Origin: a virus
DNA length: 23,173 nt
Strand: one strand, 5' to 3'
Virus record (IMG/VR): IMGVR_UViG_3300030109_002139
Span: 7,599-30,771 of that record
Numbering within the stretch: the stretch's first letter is position 1; each line of letters starts with the position of its first letter. The notes beneath the pieces are model-generated. The model saw only the letters and a program-made list of their open reading frames with translations, was not told the DNA's origin and made no database searches. Below are positions 17,105 to 23,058 of this stretch, piece by piece. The translations under genes were made by a program, and so were the position numbers.

Positions 17105-17193
17105 AGTATATCTCCTTATTTACAGTTAAAATTTACTTGTCTCGGCAGTTGTCTATCTAGGGTCATCTCACTGCGATTGTCCAAAAGGGTCGC
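17105..17193 (-). promoter_or_regulatory. Capsid gene leader, with strong Shine-Dalgarno
   Basis: This 89-nt gap is the longest within the late operon after the terminase genes, in a genome where most spacers are 0-14 nt. It ends in AAGGAGATATACT before the capsid ATG, sharing 12 bases with the T7 gene 10 ribosome site. Its first two thirds are richer in GC than the flanking genes. I find no clear sigma70 promoter: a TTGGAC is followed at 17 nt by a poor -10 candidate. No strong stem is visible. A phage-specific promoter or RNA processing site is possible but not demonstrated. Confidence 0.45.
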
Positions 17194-17739
17194 TCAATGG
17201 TAAATAGGCTGTGACATTTTATTATAAGACATACTTTTATCTATATTGCAACGAAAAAACTGTAAAAATGTATGCTTGTTGTGTAAATATGTTTTATTTA
17301 CATCAAAATAAAAGCCACACCATGATAACCAACGTATAGTTTTTAAGTTATCTTGAGGAACAAAATTAAAAATTACCTTGTAATTTCCTTGCAACAAATC
17401 AATTACATCAGGACATTTTCTTAAAAATGTTCTGTAGTGTTTATACAAATCATCTGTAGCAAGAAACCAAACTTTGCCAATATCTACATTAACAGGAGTA
17501 ACACCCATTATAGCAATAGGTTTTTCGTAATCTAATAGAGTAAAAACTCTACCTTCTGACTCTATAAAGCTATCAAATATAGCGTCATTAGGTGCAAAAT
17601 CATACAGCTTACACTCATGCTCATCTTCTTTTCTTAGATTGTTAGCAATATGAGGTATGTCGTCAGGTATACTTTCAACTAAAAAAAGGTTTCCACTTTT
17701 ATTTAGAATTGTTCTAGCCGTATAAAGTTCTGAATCCAT
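17194..17739 (-). CDS. GNAT-like virion protein resembling T7 gp13 (DUF2833 type), 181 aa
   Basis: Residues about 60-145 read like the acetyltransferase-fold protein family that includes T7 internal protein A: RVFTLLDYEKPIAIMGVTPV, GKVWFLATDDLYKHYRTFLR, and FNFVPQDNLKTIRWLSWCGF, where an Asn followed by I-R-W-L-x-W-x-G-F is the usual GNAT ending. Whether the protein has acetyltransferase activity is unknown; I do not see a clear acetyl-CoA-binding R/Q-x-x-G-x-(G/A) loop. T7 gp13 is needed for virion assembly. The gene overlaps the scaffold end by 26 nt and precedes the capsid gene, so it is displaced relative to T7, where gene 13 follows gene 12. Confidence 0.75.
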   Translation of the reverse strand: MDSELYTARTILNKSGNLFLVESIPDDIPHIANNLRKEDEHECKLYDFAPNDAIFDSFIESEGRVFTLLDYEKPIAIMGVTPVNVDIGKVWFLATDDLYKHYRTFLRKCPDVIDLLQGNYKVIFNFVPQDNLKTIRWLSWCGFYFDVNKTYLHNKHTFLQFFRCNIDKSMSYNKMSQPIYH

Positions 17740-18427
17740 CTTCTACTTCTTTGATAAAAGCAGGTTCCTGTTTTGTAGGATTGTAATAACGAGGGTCTTT
17801 CATTTTAGCTTGCAAATCTTCAAGTGTAAGTTTACCTGCCGTTTCCCCATTACCCATAGGTATAGAATCTTCTTTTTGTTGTGACATAACATACTCAAGA
17901 ACCTTAATGCCATCAGCAGTAACACCAAGATTAGCAACAGAATCATGCAATTCTTTAGGAAAATACTTTGCAGAAAATAAACCAACAGCATCTACTCTTT
18001 CTTTGTGGTTTTCGCCTAACTTTGCTTGTTCTTCTTCTTCAGAAGGAAGCATAGACTCTATAGCTTCTGCATATATTTTTATGCCTTCTTCAAATTGTTC
18101 CTGACTATACCCATTTTCAAAAGCCTGACCTGCCCACCATTGGAGAAGGTTGTTGTCTACCGCTTCCGTTTCGTTGATTTCTTTGGGGAGTTTGTAGTCA
18201 CCACTTTTTTCTGGGCGGTTTTCGTAACGCTTGGCTTCGGCTTCTGCCAAAACCTGCTCACGAATGTCTTTATCCTTTTGGCCCATCTTAGACTCAAGGC
18301 TTTCATACGATTTAACAAGGTCTTCTCCTGTCTTAAATTTCTCTGGCAACCATTCTGGTCGTGTTACTTCTGATGTTTCACGTGAAACATTTTCTTCTAC
18401 AGTTTCTTGTATAGTTTCTTCTGCCAT
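17714..18427 (-). CDS. Capsid assembly scaffolding protein, 237 aa
   Basis: A highly acidic, helical protein between connector and capsid genes, the standard scaffold position. The motif PEWLPEKFKTGEDLVKSYESLESKMG (residues about 24-49) is typical of T7-like scaffolds. The middle is Glu-rich with LLQWWAGQAFENGYSQEQFEEG, and the C-terminal region (FIKEVEDGFRTLYG) is a likely capsid-interacting tail. The first 20 residues are an acidic, probably disordered tail. Codons 13-18 of this tail contain a perfect parS palindrome. The start shares TAATG with the upstream stop and has AAAGGA seven bases before it. Scaffolds guide procapsid assembly with the connector and leave before DNA packaging. Confidence 0.88.
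   Translation of the reverse strand: MAEETIQETVEENVSRETSEVTRPEWLPEKFKTGEDLVKSYESLESKMGQKDKDIREQVLAEAEAKRYENRPEKSGDYKLPKEINETEAVDNNLLQWWAGQAFENGYSQEQFEEGIKIYAEAIESMLPSEEEEQAKLGENHKERVDAVGLFSAKYFPKELHDSVANLGVTADGIKVLEYVMSQQKEDSIPMGNGETAGKLTLEDLQAKMKDPRYYNPTKQEPAFIKEVEDGFRTLYG
18374..18389. promoter_or_regulatory. parS: Perfect parS (chromosomal ParB-binding) sequence
   Basis: The 16 bases TGTTTCACGTGAAACA equal the widely conserved bacterial chromosomal parS palindrome, and the symmetry extends to 18 bp (ATGTTTCACGTGAAACAT, 18373-18390). It lies inside the scaffold gene at codons for Val-Ser-Arg-Glu-Thr. No ParA or ParB gene is in the window, so the obvious ligand is host ParB. A chance match to this one 16-mer in 23 kb is expected about one time in 100,000 at roughly 36% GC. 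Confidence 0.75.
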
Positions 18428-18687
18428 TATTTATTCCTTTCATGTTGAACAAGTCTACGCTCTATTAAACCTACAATATATCTTTGACCTTCTGCATGAC
18501 GCAATACATCATTACTTACTGCACTGCCATGCACTGCTTCTATTGTTATACTGCGTAAATATTTAAGTACTGCATTTCCTAAAGGTGAAGAAAATAAAGA
18601 ATGAACATTAGAATTAATTTCTTTTTCTGTTGCTTCTATTCTTGGGTATCCATCAACACCAATATTAGTCTGTTTACTCTGCGGCAA
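18427..18687 (-). CDS. Small hypothetical protein with TTG start, 86 aa
   Basis: The frame has no ATG or GTG near its beginning. A TTG at 18687-18685 is preceded by AAGGAG with a nine-base spacer, so TTG is the probable start (first residues PQSKQTNIGVDGYPRIEATEKE after the initiator). It overlaps the connector end by 14 nt and shares TAATG with the scaffold start. The protein is soluble with a helical C-terminal half rich in Arg and His (HAEGQRYIVGLIERRLVQHERNK). I do not recognise the family for certain; small proteins between connector and scaffold are common in marine podoviruses and their function is unknown to me. Confidence 0.75.
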   Translation of the reverse strand: MPQSKQTNIGVDGYPRIEATEKEINSNVHSLFSSPLGNAVLKYLRSITIEAVHGSAVSNDVLRHAEGQRYIVGLIERRLVQHERNK

Positions 18688-20227
18688 TCTGCTGTTCTCC
18701 TTGCATTTGGGCCATCTGCTGTTGCATCTGTTGCATCTGTTGAATTTGCTGAATCATCTGGTCACGCTCTATCTTATCCCTAACCAAGTTATCTGGTACA
18801 CCAAACTTCTTAGCAAGGTAGGCGGCTGATTCTTCAGAGTTAATTAAGATATTCAACATTTCAGGGCCAAATGTACCCCCTACAGTTTGCAGGAATCTAG
18901 CCATTGATGAAATATCTTGGTTTGCCTGTGCCTGAGAGAGTGGAGAAACAGAACGTATTTTAACCTGTCTGCCATTTACAGTAGGCAACTCAATACGATT
19001 TTGTTTCTTTAGTATGTATACTACTCTTTGTAGTACTGGTTGTACTAATTCTGCCTGCAATCTTCCAAATGCAGAACCAATGCGTCTTGATAAGTCAGCC
19101 ATACGCTCTGCTATTTCAGTAGCAGTAGCAGGAGTTCTATCTGGATTACCAAGCATGTCATTATACAAGGCTCTCTTAATATTTAACCTCATATCTGAAA
19201 GAATTAAGTTAGCAACGTCAAAAGAACCTGCGGCTCTTATAGGTTGTAACCCCATAGAGTTAGGTGCTTTAGGTATAACAGTTCCAGGAACTAGAGATAT
19301 AGTATCTGGGTTTACAATGCCATCATCATCCATCTGATATATACCTGATATAGCCATCTGTGCGTTTTCAAGTATAAGTTCAATGGTAAGATTAGTAGTT
19401 TTAATAGCACTTAATGCGTTGATTAACGGACCTCTTCCATAAACTTCCCCTGCACATTTAGACCAACGAAAACATATAAAAGGATTAGAACCAAGACCAG
19501 AAAAAGTATCCATCTTAATACAACTTTTAGTTGTTGTGTCTATAACATAAAGTAAAAACACATCTTCATTAATTCTTGAGTAATCTCTGCATACTACTTC
19601 TAGTATTTTTGTTTTCTTATCAGGGGATGATTCTGTATATCTTATTAAATCTTCTGAAAACTTGCCATCAGGGTAAAGAATAGGCAAATCTTCAAACCTT
19701 ACTTTTCTTTCTCTGTATACATGGTCTATCTTATCATCAGGCCCAGTGTCTAAAACCACATGAGGTAAAGGAATAGCAGAGAAAACAACAGGATTAATAG
19801 CATCACCTTCTTGTACATGAAGTACTCCTGTACCCACAGCCAAATCCATAAAACTTTCGTGAACCTCTTGTCCAAAATTAGAGTTCTGAATAACCTCAAA
19901 AACATATTCTGTAACTTCATCAAGGTCGTTATTAACACTATCTCTTTCCTCCTTTGGAACTTCACTACCTGCGGTAAAATCTGCCCATCTTGCAAAGTTG
20001 GGAACTAAACCAGACTGTAATCTTGACGCAAATTCCTGTACACCCACAACAGCAGTCTCATCAAATATCTTATCATCTCTTCTTTCACCTGCTGATTCAG
20101 TGTAAAACGATTCTCTTTGTGGTAAAGCATATTCATAGCACTCTTCAAACAAATCTTCAAAATGTTGCCTGTGTGCTTTTGCTCTTTCATACTTTCCAAG
20201 ATATTGTTGTGCTACTTTGTCATCCAT
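18674..20227 (-). CDS. Head-tail connector (portal) protein, podovirus type, 517 aa
   Basis: The sequence matches the T7-like connector family: an N-terminal RAKAHRQHFEDLFEECYEYALPQRESFY, DETAVVGVQEFASRLQSGLVPNFARWADF, the wing region with PHVVLDTGPDDKIDHVYRERK, FICFRWSKCAGEVYGRGPLINALSAIKTTN, and the RTPATATEIAERMADLSRRIGSAFGRLQAELVQPVLQRV core. The 517-residue length agrees with T7 gp8 (536). The last 30 residues are Gln/Met-rich (I-Q-Q-I-Q-Q-M-Q-Q-M) from a 9-bp repeat, a common connector barrel end. It forms the dodecameric ring through which TerL pumps DNA. It begins three bases after the small MCLGG gene with only a weak ribosome site. Confidence 0.93.
   Translation of the reverse strand: MDDKVAQQYLGKYERAKAHRQHFEDLFEECYEYALPQRESFYTESAGERRDDKIFDETAVVGVQEFASRLQSGLVPNFARWADFTAGSEVPKEERDSVNNDLDEVTEYVFEVIQNSNFGQEVHESFMDLAVGTGVLHVQEGDAINPVVFSAIPLPHVVLDTGPDDKIDHVYRERKVRFEDLPILYPDGKFSEDLIRYTESSPDKKTKILEVVCRDYSRINEDVFLLYVIDTTTKSCIKMDTFSGLGSNPFICFRWSKCAGEVYGRGPLINALSAIKTTNLTIELILENAQMAISGIYQMDDDGIVNPDTISLVPGTVIPKAPNSMGLQPIRAAGSFDVANLILSDMRLNIKRALYNDMLGNPDRTPATATEIAERMADLSRRIGSAFGRLQAELVQPVLQRVVYILKKQNRIELPTVNGRQVKIRSVSPLSQAQANQDISSMARFLQTVGGTFGPEMLNILINSEESAAYLAKKFGVPDNLVRDKIERDQMIQQIQQMQQMQQQMAQMQGEQQIAAE
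18713..18742 (-). repeat. 9-bp coding repeat, Gln/Met-rich connector tail
   Basis: On the coding strand the unit CAACAGATG recurs with small variants, giving the Q-Q-M series at the C terminus of the connector. The repeat is short and in frame, so unit gain or loss would only change tail length. Confidence 0.55.
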
Positions 20228-20230
20228 ATT

Positions 20231-20461
20231 CTACTCTATTCCACCAAAATATTTATTAAAGTAACCAATGCCACCACCAGTACCAGTCATTAAAGAACGT
20301 CTGCCAGTGCCACCTCTTCTTTTAGAAATAACTTTTTCAACAGCCATCTTTTTTTTCTTTTTTGTATCTTCTGCCGCTTGAAATTCTTGTGATTCCTGTT
20401 CAGCTTCTACTTCTGGGTCTGGCTCTGGGTCTGGTTCTCTTCTTCTACCACCTAAACACAT
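20231..20461 (-). CDS. Small MCxGG protein upstream of the connector, 76 aa
   Basis: Begins MCLGGRRREPDPEPDPE, continues with an acidic stretch, a run of five lysines, and a basic glycine-rich end (KRRGGTGRRSLMTGTGGGIGYFNKYFGG). Small proteins with an M-C-x-G-G start and a proline-rich tract are frequent next to podovirus connector genes; I know of no assigned function. There is no signal peptide, so the early cysteine is not a lipobox. A strong AAGGAG lies six bases before the ATG, 12 nt after TerL. The lysine run is encoded by two consecutive in-frame A AAA AAG heptamers, possible slippage sites. Confidence 0.8.
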   Translation of the reverse strand: MCLGGRRREPDPEPDPEVEAEQESQEFQAAEDTKKKKKMAVEKVISKRRGGTGRRSLMTGTGGGIGYFNKYFGGIE

Positions 20462-20473
20462 AACAGTCTCCTT

Positions 20474-21994
20474 TTACATTCTAGCCCATAGACCTTCTCG
20501 TCTGGGTTTTTTGGTTTGCTTTCTAAAAACATCAAAGCTACCTCTAGCATTAAACGATTTTAATGGTGTTTGTCCAGAAATTAATTGCCTACCCTCTCCT
20601 GCACCTAACATTAAATACTGTAAAGCATCATGAATATGAGAAAACATGTTCTTTTCTGGTTTGTCATCATATCTTTCTCCTGAAACCTGCATGCGTCTGT
20701 AAGAATATCCACCTTGAAATCCTTTAATTAAACTCTGGCACCTTCTATCTATCATAAACGCAGGTTGTCCGTCTGCCATTTTAGTAAGTTGTGAAGAAAC
20801 AGACTCTAATCTTAAATCAACGCTGTTGCTTGGAGCAGGATATGCCATTAACCCTGCACCTCTTAGTATCTGAAATGGGGTTGACTCATCAGTTTGCGCC
20901 CTAAAGTCACCAGCAGGGTCGCCATAAATATTAACTTCAAGGTTATGAAAACGAGTAGATATTTCTTGCCTTAGTAATTCTGCAAATCTAACTACTCCCA
21001 TATCAATAGCAACTATTTCTGACTGTATTAACCACCTGCCACGCACTTTCTGACCAAAAACTGCGGCAGGAGTAAGGCCAAAATCAATACCAACATACAA
21101 AGGAACACCAATAGCAACAGGAATATCCTCTTCTGCTACATGTGTTTCTGTTAAGAATTGAGGATATACAGGTTTTCCGTCCTGTATTGTACCTAATCTG
21201 TTCATAACATAAACATCTATCCATGATTTAGTCTTACCACGAATAAGATTAGAATAATAAGTAGGCAACATGTTCTTTTGATTCTCTGCTTTCTTATTAT
21301 CCTTGTAATCCTGCACCTCACCCTTCTCATCTAGGGCTTCTATCATAGCAGGAGGCTGTACATAGAATGTCCAGTTATCAGGTTTAATTAACATCCTTGC
21401 CTGTTCCATAGGAATATGGTCAGGAACAGGAACATCACCAGACATTATTGCCCACCAATGGTCCTCTTCTGGTGCGTTGGTATCGCAAATAACTCCAGAC
21501 CAACTAGGTCCACCTTCTCGCATAGAAGGGAATCTACCGCACCTCATTGTGCAAGCATCAATAATACTTTTTGGTATTTCTCTTGCTTCATTTACCCAGA
21601 CACCAGTAACCTCAAGAGATAATAATTTTTTAACATCCTCTGGTCTATCTAGGGCTAAGAAGATAACCTCAATGTCTAAATCCCCCTGAATAATATGGTG
21701 TGTATATGGAACAGACCAACGGAACTTACCCCATATATCTTCTGGAAACCAGTCTAACCAAGTCTTTATTGTTGTTGTTCTTAACTGTGGATTGGTGTTA
21801 CGAACAACAGCCCATCTTGTTTTACGCTTTCCTTCTTTATTCTTCTGTTGCTGTACTGCTCTTCTAAAGACTTCAACACAACAAGCAACAGACTTACCAG
21901 AACCAACAGGACCACGAATACCTCTAAAAAAATTAGCATCCTTCATAAAGGTTTTAAGGATATTACCATCAGGCTTGTACTTAAACTCTGTCAT
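20474..21994 (-). CDS. terL: Terminase large subunit (TerL), 506 aa
   Basis: This is the ATP-driven DNA packaging motor and headful or terminus nuclease. Walker A is GPVGSGKS at residues 28-35. The Walker B region is GVWVNEAREI at 131-140, with Glu136 as the likely catalytic base and Asn135 where many ATPases have Asp. The coupling motif region is around CDTNAPEEDHWW (170-181). The RNase H-like nuclease domain starts at YVGIDFGLTPAAVFG, with acidic residues Asp304, Asp359 (IYGDPAGDFR) and Asp456 (HIHDALQYLM). Length is normal for the family. The ATG follows the upstream TAG with no gap, so translation is probably coupled. It acts with the small terminase and the connector. Confidence 0.96.
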   Translation of the reverse strand: MTEFKYKPDGNILKTFMKDANFFRGIRGPVGSGKSVACCVEVFRRAVQQQKNKEGKRKTRWAVVRNTNPQLRTTTIKTWLDWFPEDIWGKFRWSVPYTHHIIQGDLDIEVIFLALDRPEDVKKLLSLEVTGVWVNEAREIPKSIIDACTMRCGRFPSMREGGPSWSGVICDTNAPEEDHWWAIMSGDVPVPDHIPMEQARMLIKPDNWTFYVQPPAMIEALDEKGEVQDYKDNKKAENQKNMLPTYYSNLIRGKTKSWIDVYVMNRLGTIQDGKPVYPQFLTETHVAEEDIPVAIGVPLYVGIDFGLTPAAVFGQKVRGRWLIQSEIVAIDMGVVRFAELLRQEISTRFHNLEVNIYGDPAGDFRAQTDESTPFQILRGAGLMAYPAPSNSVDLRLESVSSQLTKMADGQPAFMIDRRCQSLIKGFQGGYSYRRMQVSGERYDDKPEKNMFSHIHDALQYLMLGAGEGRQLISGQTPLKSFNARGSFDVFRKQTKKPRREGLWARM

Positions 21995-22177
21995 CTACAT
22001 ACTGGCTATCTTAGAATCTTTACCAACCTTAATCAGCTTTTCCTTAGTCTCATCAGCAATAACAGCAATCATCTTATCAGCTTCATGGTCAGTGCAGAAC
22101 TCTTTAGGATATAACTTAAAATGCACTTGCTTAACAACTATTCTTAATACTCTTCTTTCTTCTAATGTTAATTTCAT
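21995..22177 (-). CDS. Small hypothetical protein between terminase genes, 60 aa
   Basis: A 60-residue, Lys/Glu-rich, helical protein (MKLTLEERRVLRIVVKQVHFKLYPKEF, then DHEADKMIAVIADETKEKLIKVGK). There is no membrane segment and no recognised domain. AAAAAGG lies about seven bases before the ATG. Its start overlaps, as ATGA, the end of a short open frame that fills the preceding gap, and its stop abuts the TerL start. The location between the two terminase genes suggests a packaging accessory, but nothing in the sequence proves it. Confidence 0.72.
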   Translation of the reverse strand: MKLTLEERRVLRIVVKQVHFKLYPKEFCTDHEADKMIAVIADETKEKLIKVGKDSKIASM

Positions 22178-22256
22178 GTTGGAGCCTTTTTAGCTAGAAA
22201 TGTTTGTATGGTACTACTTACATATTGTGTGGCTTTAATTTTTGGGTAGCCCTCTG
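22178..22256 (-). other. 79-nt gap holding an open frame without a start codon
   Basis: After the small terminase stop, the frame one base back stays open from 22278 to a TGA at 22176-22174, 34 codons in all. The part within the gap reads AEGYPKIKATQYVSSTIQTF and ends shortly after. There is no ATG, GTG or TTG in it. It ends exactly in an ATGA overlap with the next gene, as real genes here do. It may be a frameshifted C-terminal part of the small terminase or the remains of a gene; see findings. Confidence 0.35.
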
Positions 22257-22634
22257 CTAAGTTAAGTCTATGTTCACTTTAATATCACCTGCATGTAAAT
22301 GCATATGCTTCTCTGTAGCCTTATAGCCTGCTCTATCAAGTATATCCTTACTAGCCTCAAGCTGTACATACTCACTCTTAGCTCCATTTGCTAGCTTCAT
22401 TATCTTTGCTGTTGCTATTGTAGCATTAATACCAATAGCATTACTTACTTGACTCATCATATACTGTTGCACATGTGGTTGCTTCAATGCCTTCATAGCT
22501 GACACTCTACCTGATTCACCTTCTGCATATCCTGCTTCTGCTGATGCTTGTTTTATACTACAGCCCTTTGCTACTAACGTATCCACTAACGCTGTCTGCT
22601 TCTGGGTTAATCCGCTCTTAACTGGAATGTTCAT
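22257..22634 (-). CDS. Terminase small subunit-like protein, 125 aa
   Basis: Residues about 9-35 (LTQKQTALVDTLVAKGCSIKQASAEAGYA) match the helix-turn-helix start typical of small terminases: L-T-x-K-Q-x-x-F/L-V...G-x-S-x-x-x-A-A/S-x-x-A-G-Y. These are followed by ALKQPHVQQYM, the usual second part. The C-terminal half is helical (KLANGAKSEYVQLEASKDILDRAGYK) and would drive ring formation. Small terminases bind the phage packaging site and present DNA to TerL, which lies two genes downstream. The start has only a poor ribosome site, and the gene opens the leftward operon facing a plus-strand gene. The protein may extend in another frame (see the 79-nt gap). Confidence 0.82.
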   Translation of the reverse strand: MNIPVKSGLTQKQTALVDTLVAKGCSIKQASAEAGYAEGESGRVSAMKALKQPHVQQYMMSQVSNAIGINATIATAKIMKLANGAKSEYVQLEASKDILDRAGYKATEKHMHLHAGDIKVNIDLT

Positions 22635-22691
22635 AGCGTCACTCTAAACCCCTTCTTTTACTCATGTCAATACACTAATATCACTAATTTC

Positions 22692-22708
22692 ATTCGCATG
22701 ATGCGAAT
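22692..22708. promoter_or_regulatory. Perfect 17-bp palindrome, possible operator
   Basis: ATTCGCAT-G-ATGCGAAT is symmetric around one central base. It lies 58 bp upstream of the small terminase start and just beyond a TTGACA-like element that faces that gene, a place where a dimeric regulator would control the late operon. It lacks a T tract, so it is not a terminator. The binding protein is unknown. Confidence 0.5.
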
Positions 22709-22713
22709 ACTTG

Positions 22714-22742
22714 ATAAAAGCTGTTAGAGCGACAGCTTTTAT
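22714..22742. terminator. Perfect 11-bp hairpin, possible bidirectional terminator
   Basis: ATAAAAGCTGT and ACAGCTTTTAT form an 11-bp stem with a 7-nt loop (TAGAGCG). The A and T flanks give a short U tract on either strand, as in bidirectional intrinsic terminators. On the minus strand it would end an RNA coming from the structured element, before the small terminase operon; on the plus strand it would block upstream read-through. Confidence 0.5.
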
Positions 22743-22778
22743 GATTCATTCATCATCATCAAACTCCCTAGCGATTAT

Positions 22779-22866
22779 ACCCACTGCGACACGCCCAACA
22801 ATCCCTAGTACTTGTAAGCCCACTTGAGGTGGTCTTACTGCGTGGATTGATGGGGGTCATTGTGGG
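22779..22866. ncRNA. Candidate structured RNA, domain A (long interrupted hairpin)
   Basis: Folding by hand gives CCCAC (22780-22784) with GTGGG (22862-22866); then a helix between 22791-22804 and 22844-22857 of 12 pairs with G-G and A-A mismatches, including CAATCC with GGATTG; then GTAAG-C-CCAC (22814-22823) closing on GTGG-T-CTTAC (22829-22838) over a five-base loop. The stretch is 52% GC over 22771-22870. No known RNA family was recognised. Strand is not settled. Confidence 0.5.
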
Positions 22867-22873
22867 GTTAGCC

Positions 22874-23007
22874 CAATAACATCTGAGGGCAAGAGGTCGC
22901 CAAGTAAGAGGCGACTAAAGCACAATAGATGCAACAAGCCGTTCGCACCTAATAGCAGGTGCAACCGTTCGTCGCATACGATTCTGCTTTACCCACAGAT
23001 GTTATTG
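22874..23007 (+). ncRNA. Candidate structured RNA, domain B (three-way junction)
   Basis: The closing stem pairs CAATAACATCTG-A-GGG (22874-22889) with CCC-A-CAGATGTTATTG (22992-23007), 15 pairs around one A-A mismatch. Inside are a 7-bp hairpin (22895-22901 with 22910-22916) and, with no spacer, a long arm from AAAGCA/TGCTTT (22917-22922, 22985-22990) up to GCACCT/AGGTGC (22945-22950, 22957-22962), about 28 pairs with small interruptions. Two G-T pairs favour the plus strand against one for minus, and TTCTTTTTATT follows directly on plus, like a terminator tail. No RNA family recognised. Confidence 0.55.
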
Positions 23008-23058
23008 TTCTTTTTATTGGCATAGTTTGATAAAGATATATTCAGACTTACAATCAAA

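Noticed and set aside
18026-18566. Plus-strand frames opposite the scaffold gene, one reading Val-Ser-Arg-Glu-Thr across the parS palindrome
   Set aside because: A palindrome gives the same peptide on both strands. The frames lack ribosome sites and oppose the well-supported scaffold gene.
22642-22670. Sigma70 promoter for the small terminase (TTGACA at 22670-22665 on the minus strand)
   Set aside because: The -35 is perfect but the sequence 17 bp on is TTAGAG, a poor -10, and the transcript would start almost at the ATG. Not strong enough for a feature.
22741-22762. Mini open frame on the minus strand (MMMNES) after GGGAG, ending at the hairpin, as an attenuation leader
   Set aside because: Only six codons with no control-codon logic, and it depends on an unproven leftward transcript.
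22741-22827. A 28-codon plus-strand frame starting ATGATTCATTCA
   Set aside because: No ribosome site, Ser/Pro/Thr composition unlike phage genes, and it runs through the structured element.
22874-23007. Structured element as tRNA, tmRNA or RNase P RNA
   Set aside because: No T-loop with a proper stem, no CCA end, no cloverleaf, and none of the conserved RNase P or tmRNA core sequences.
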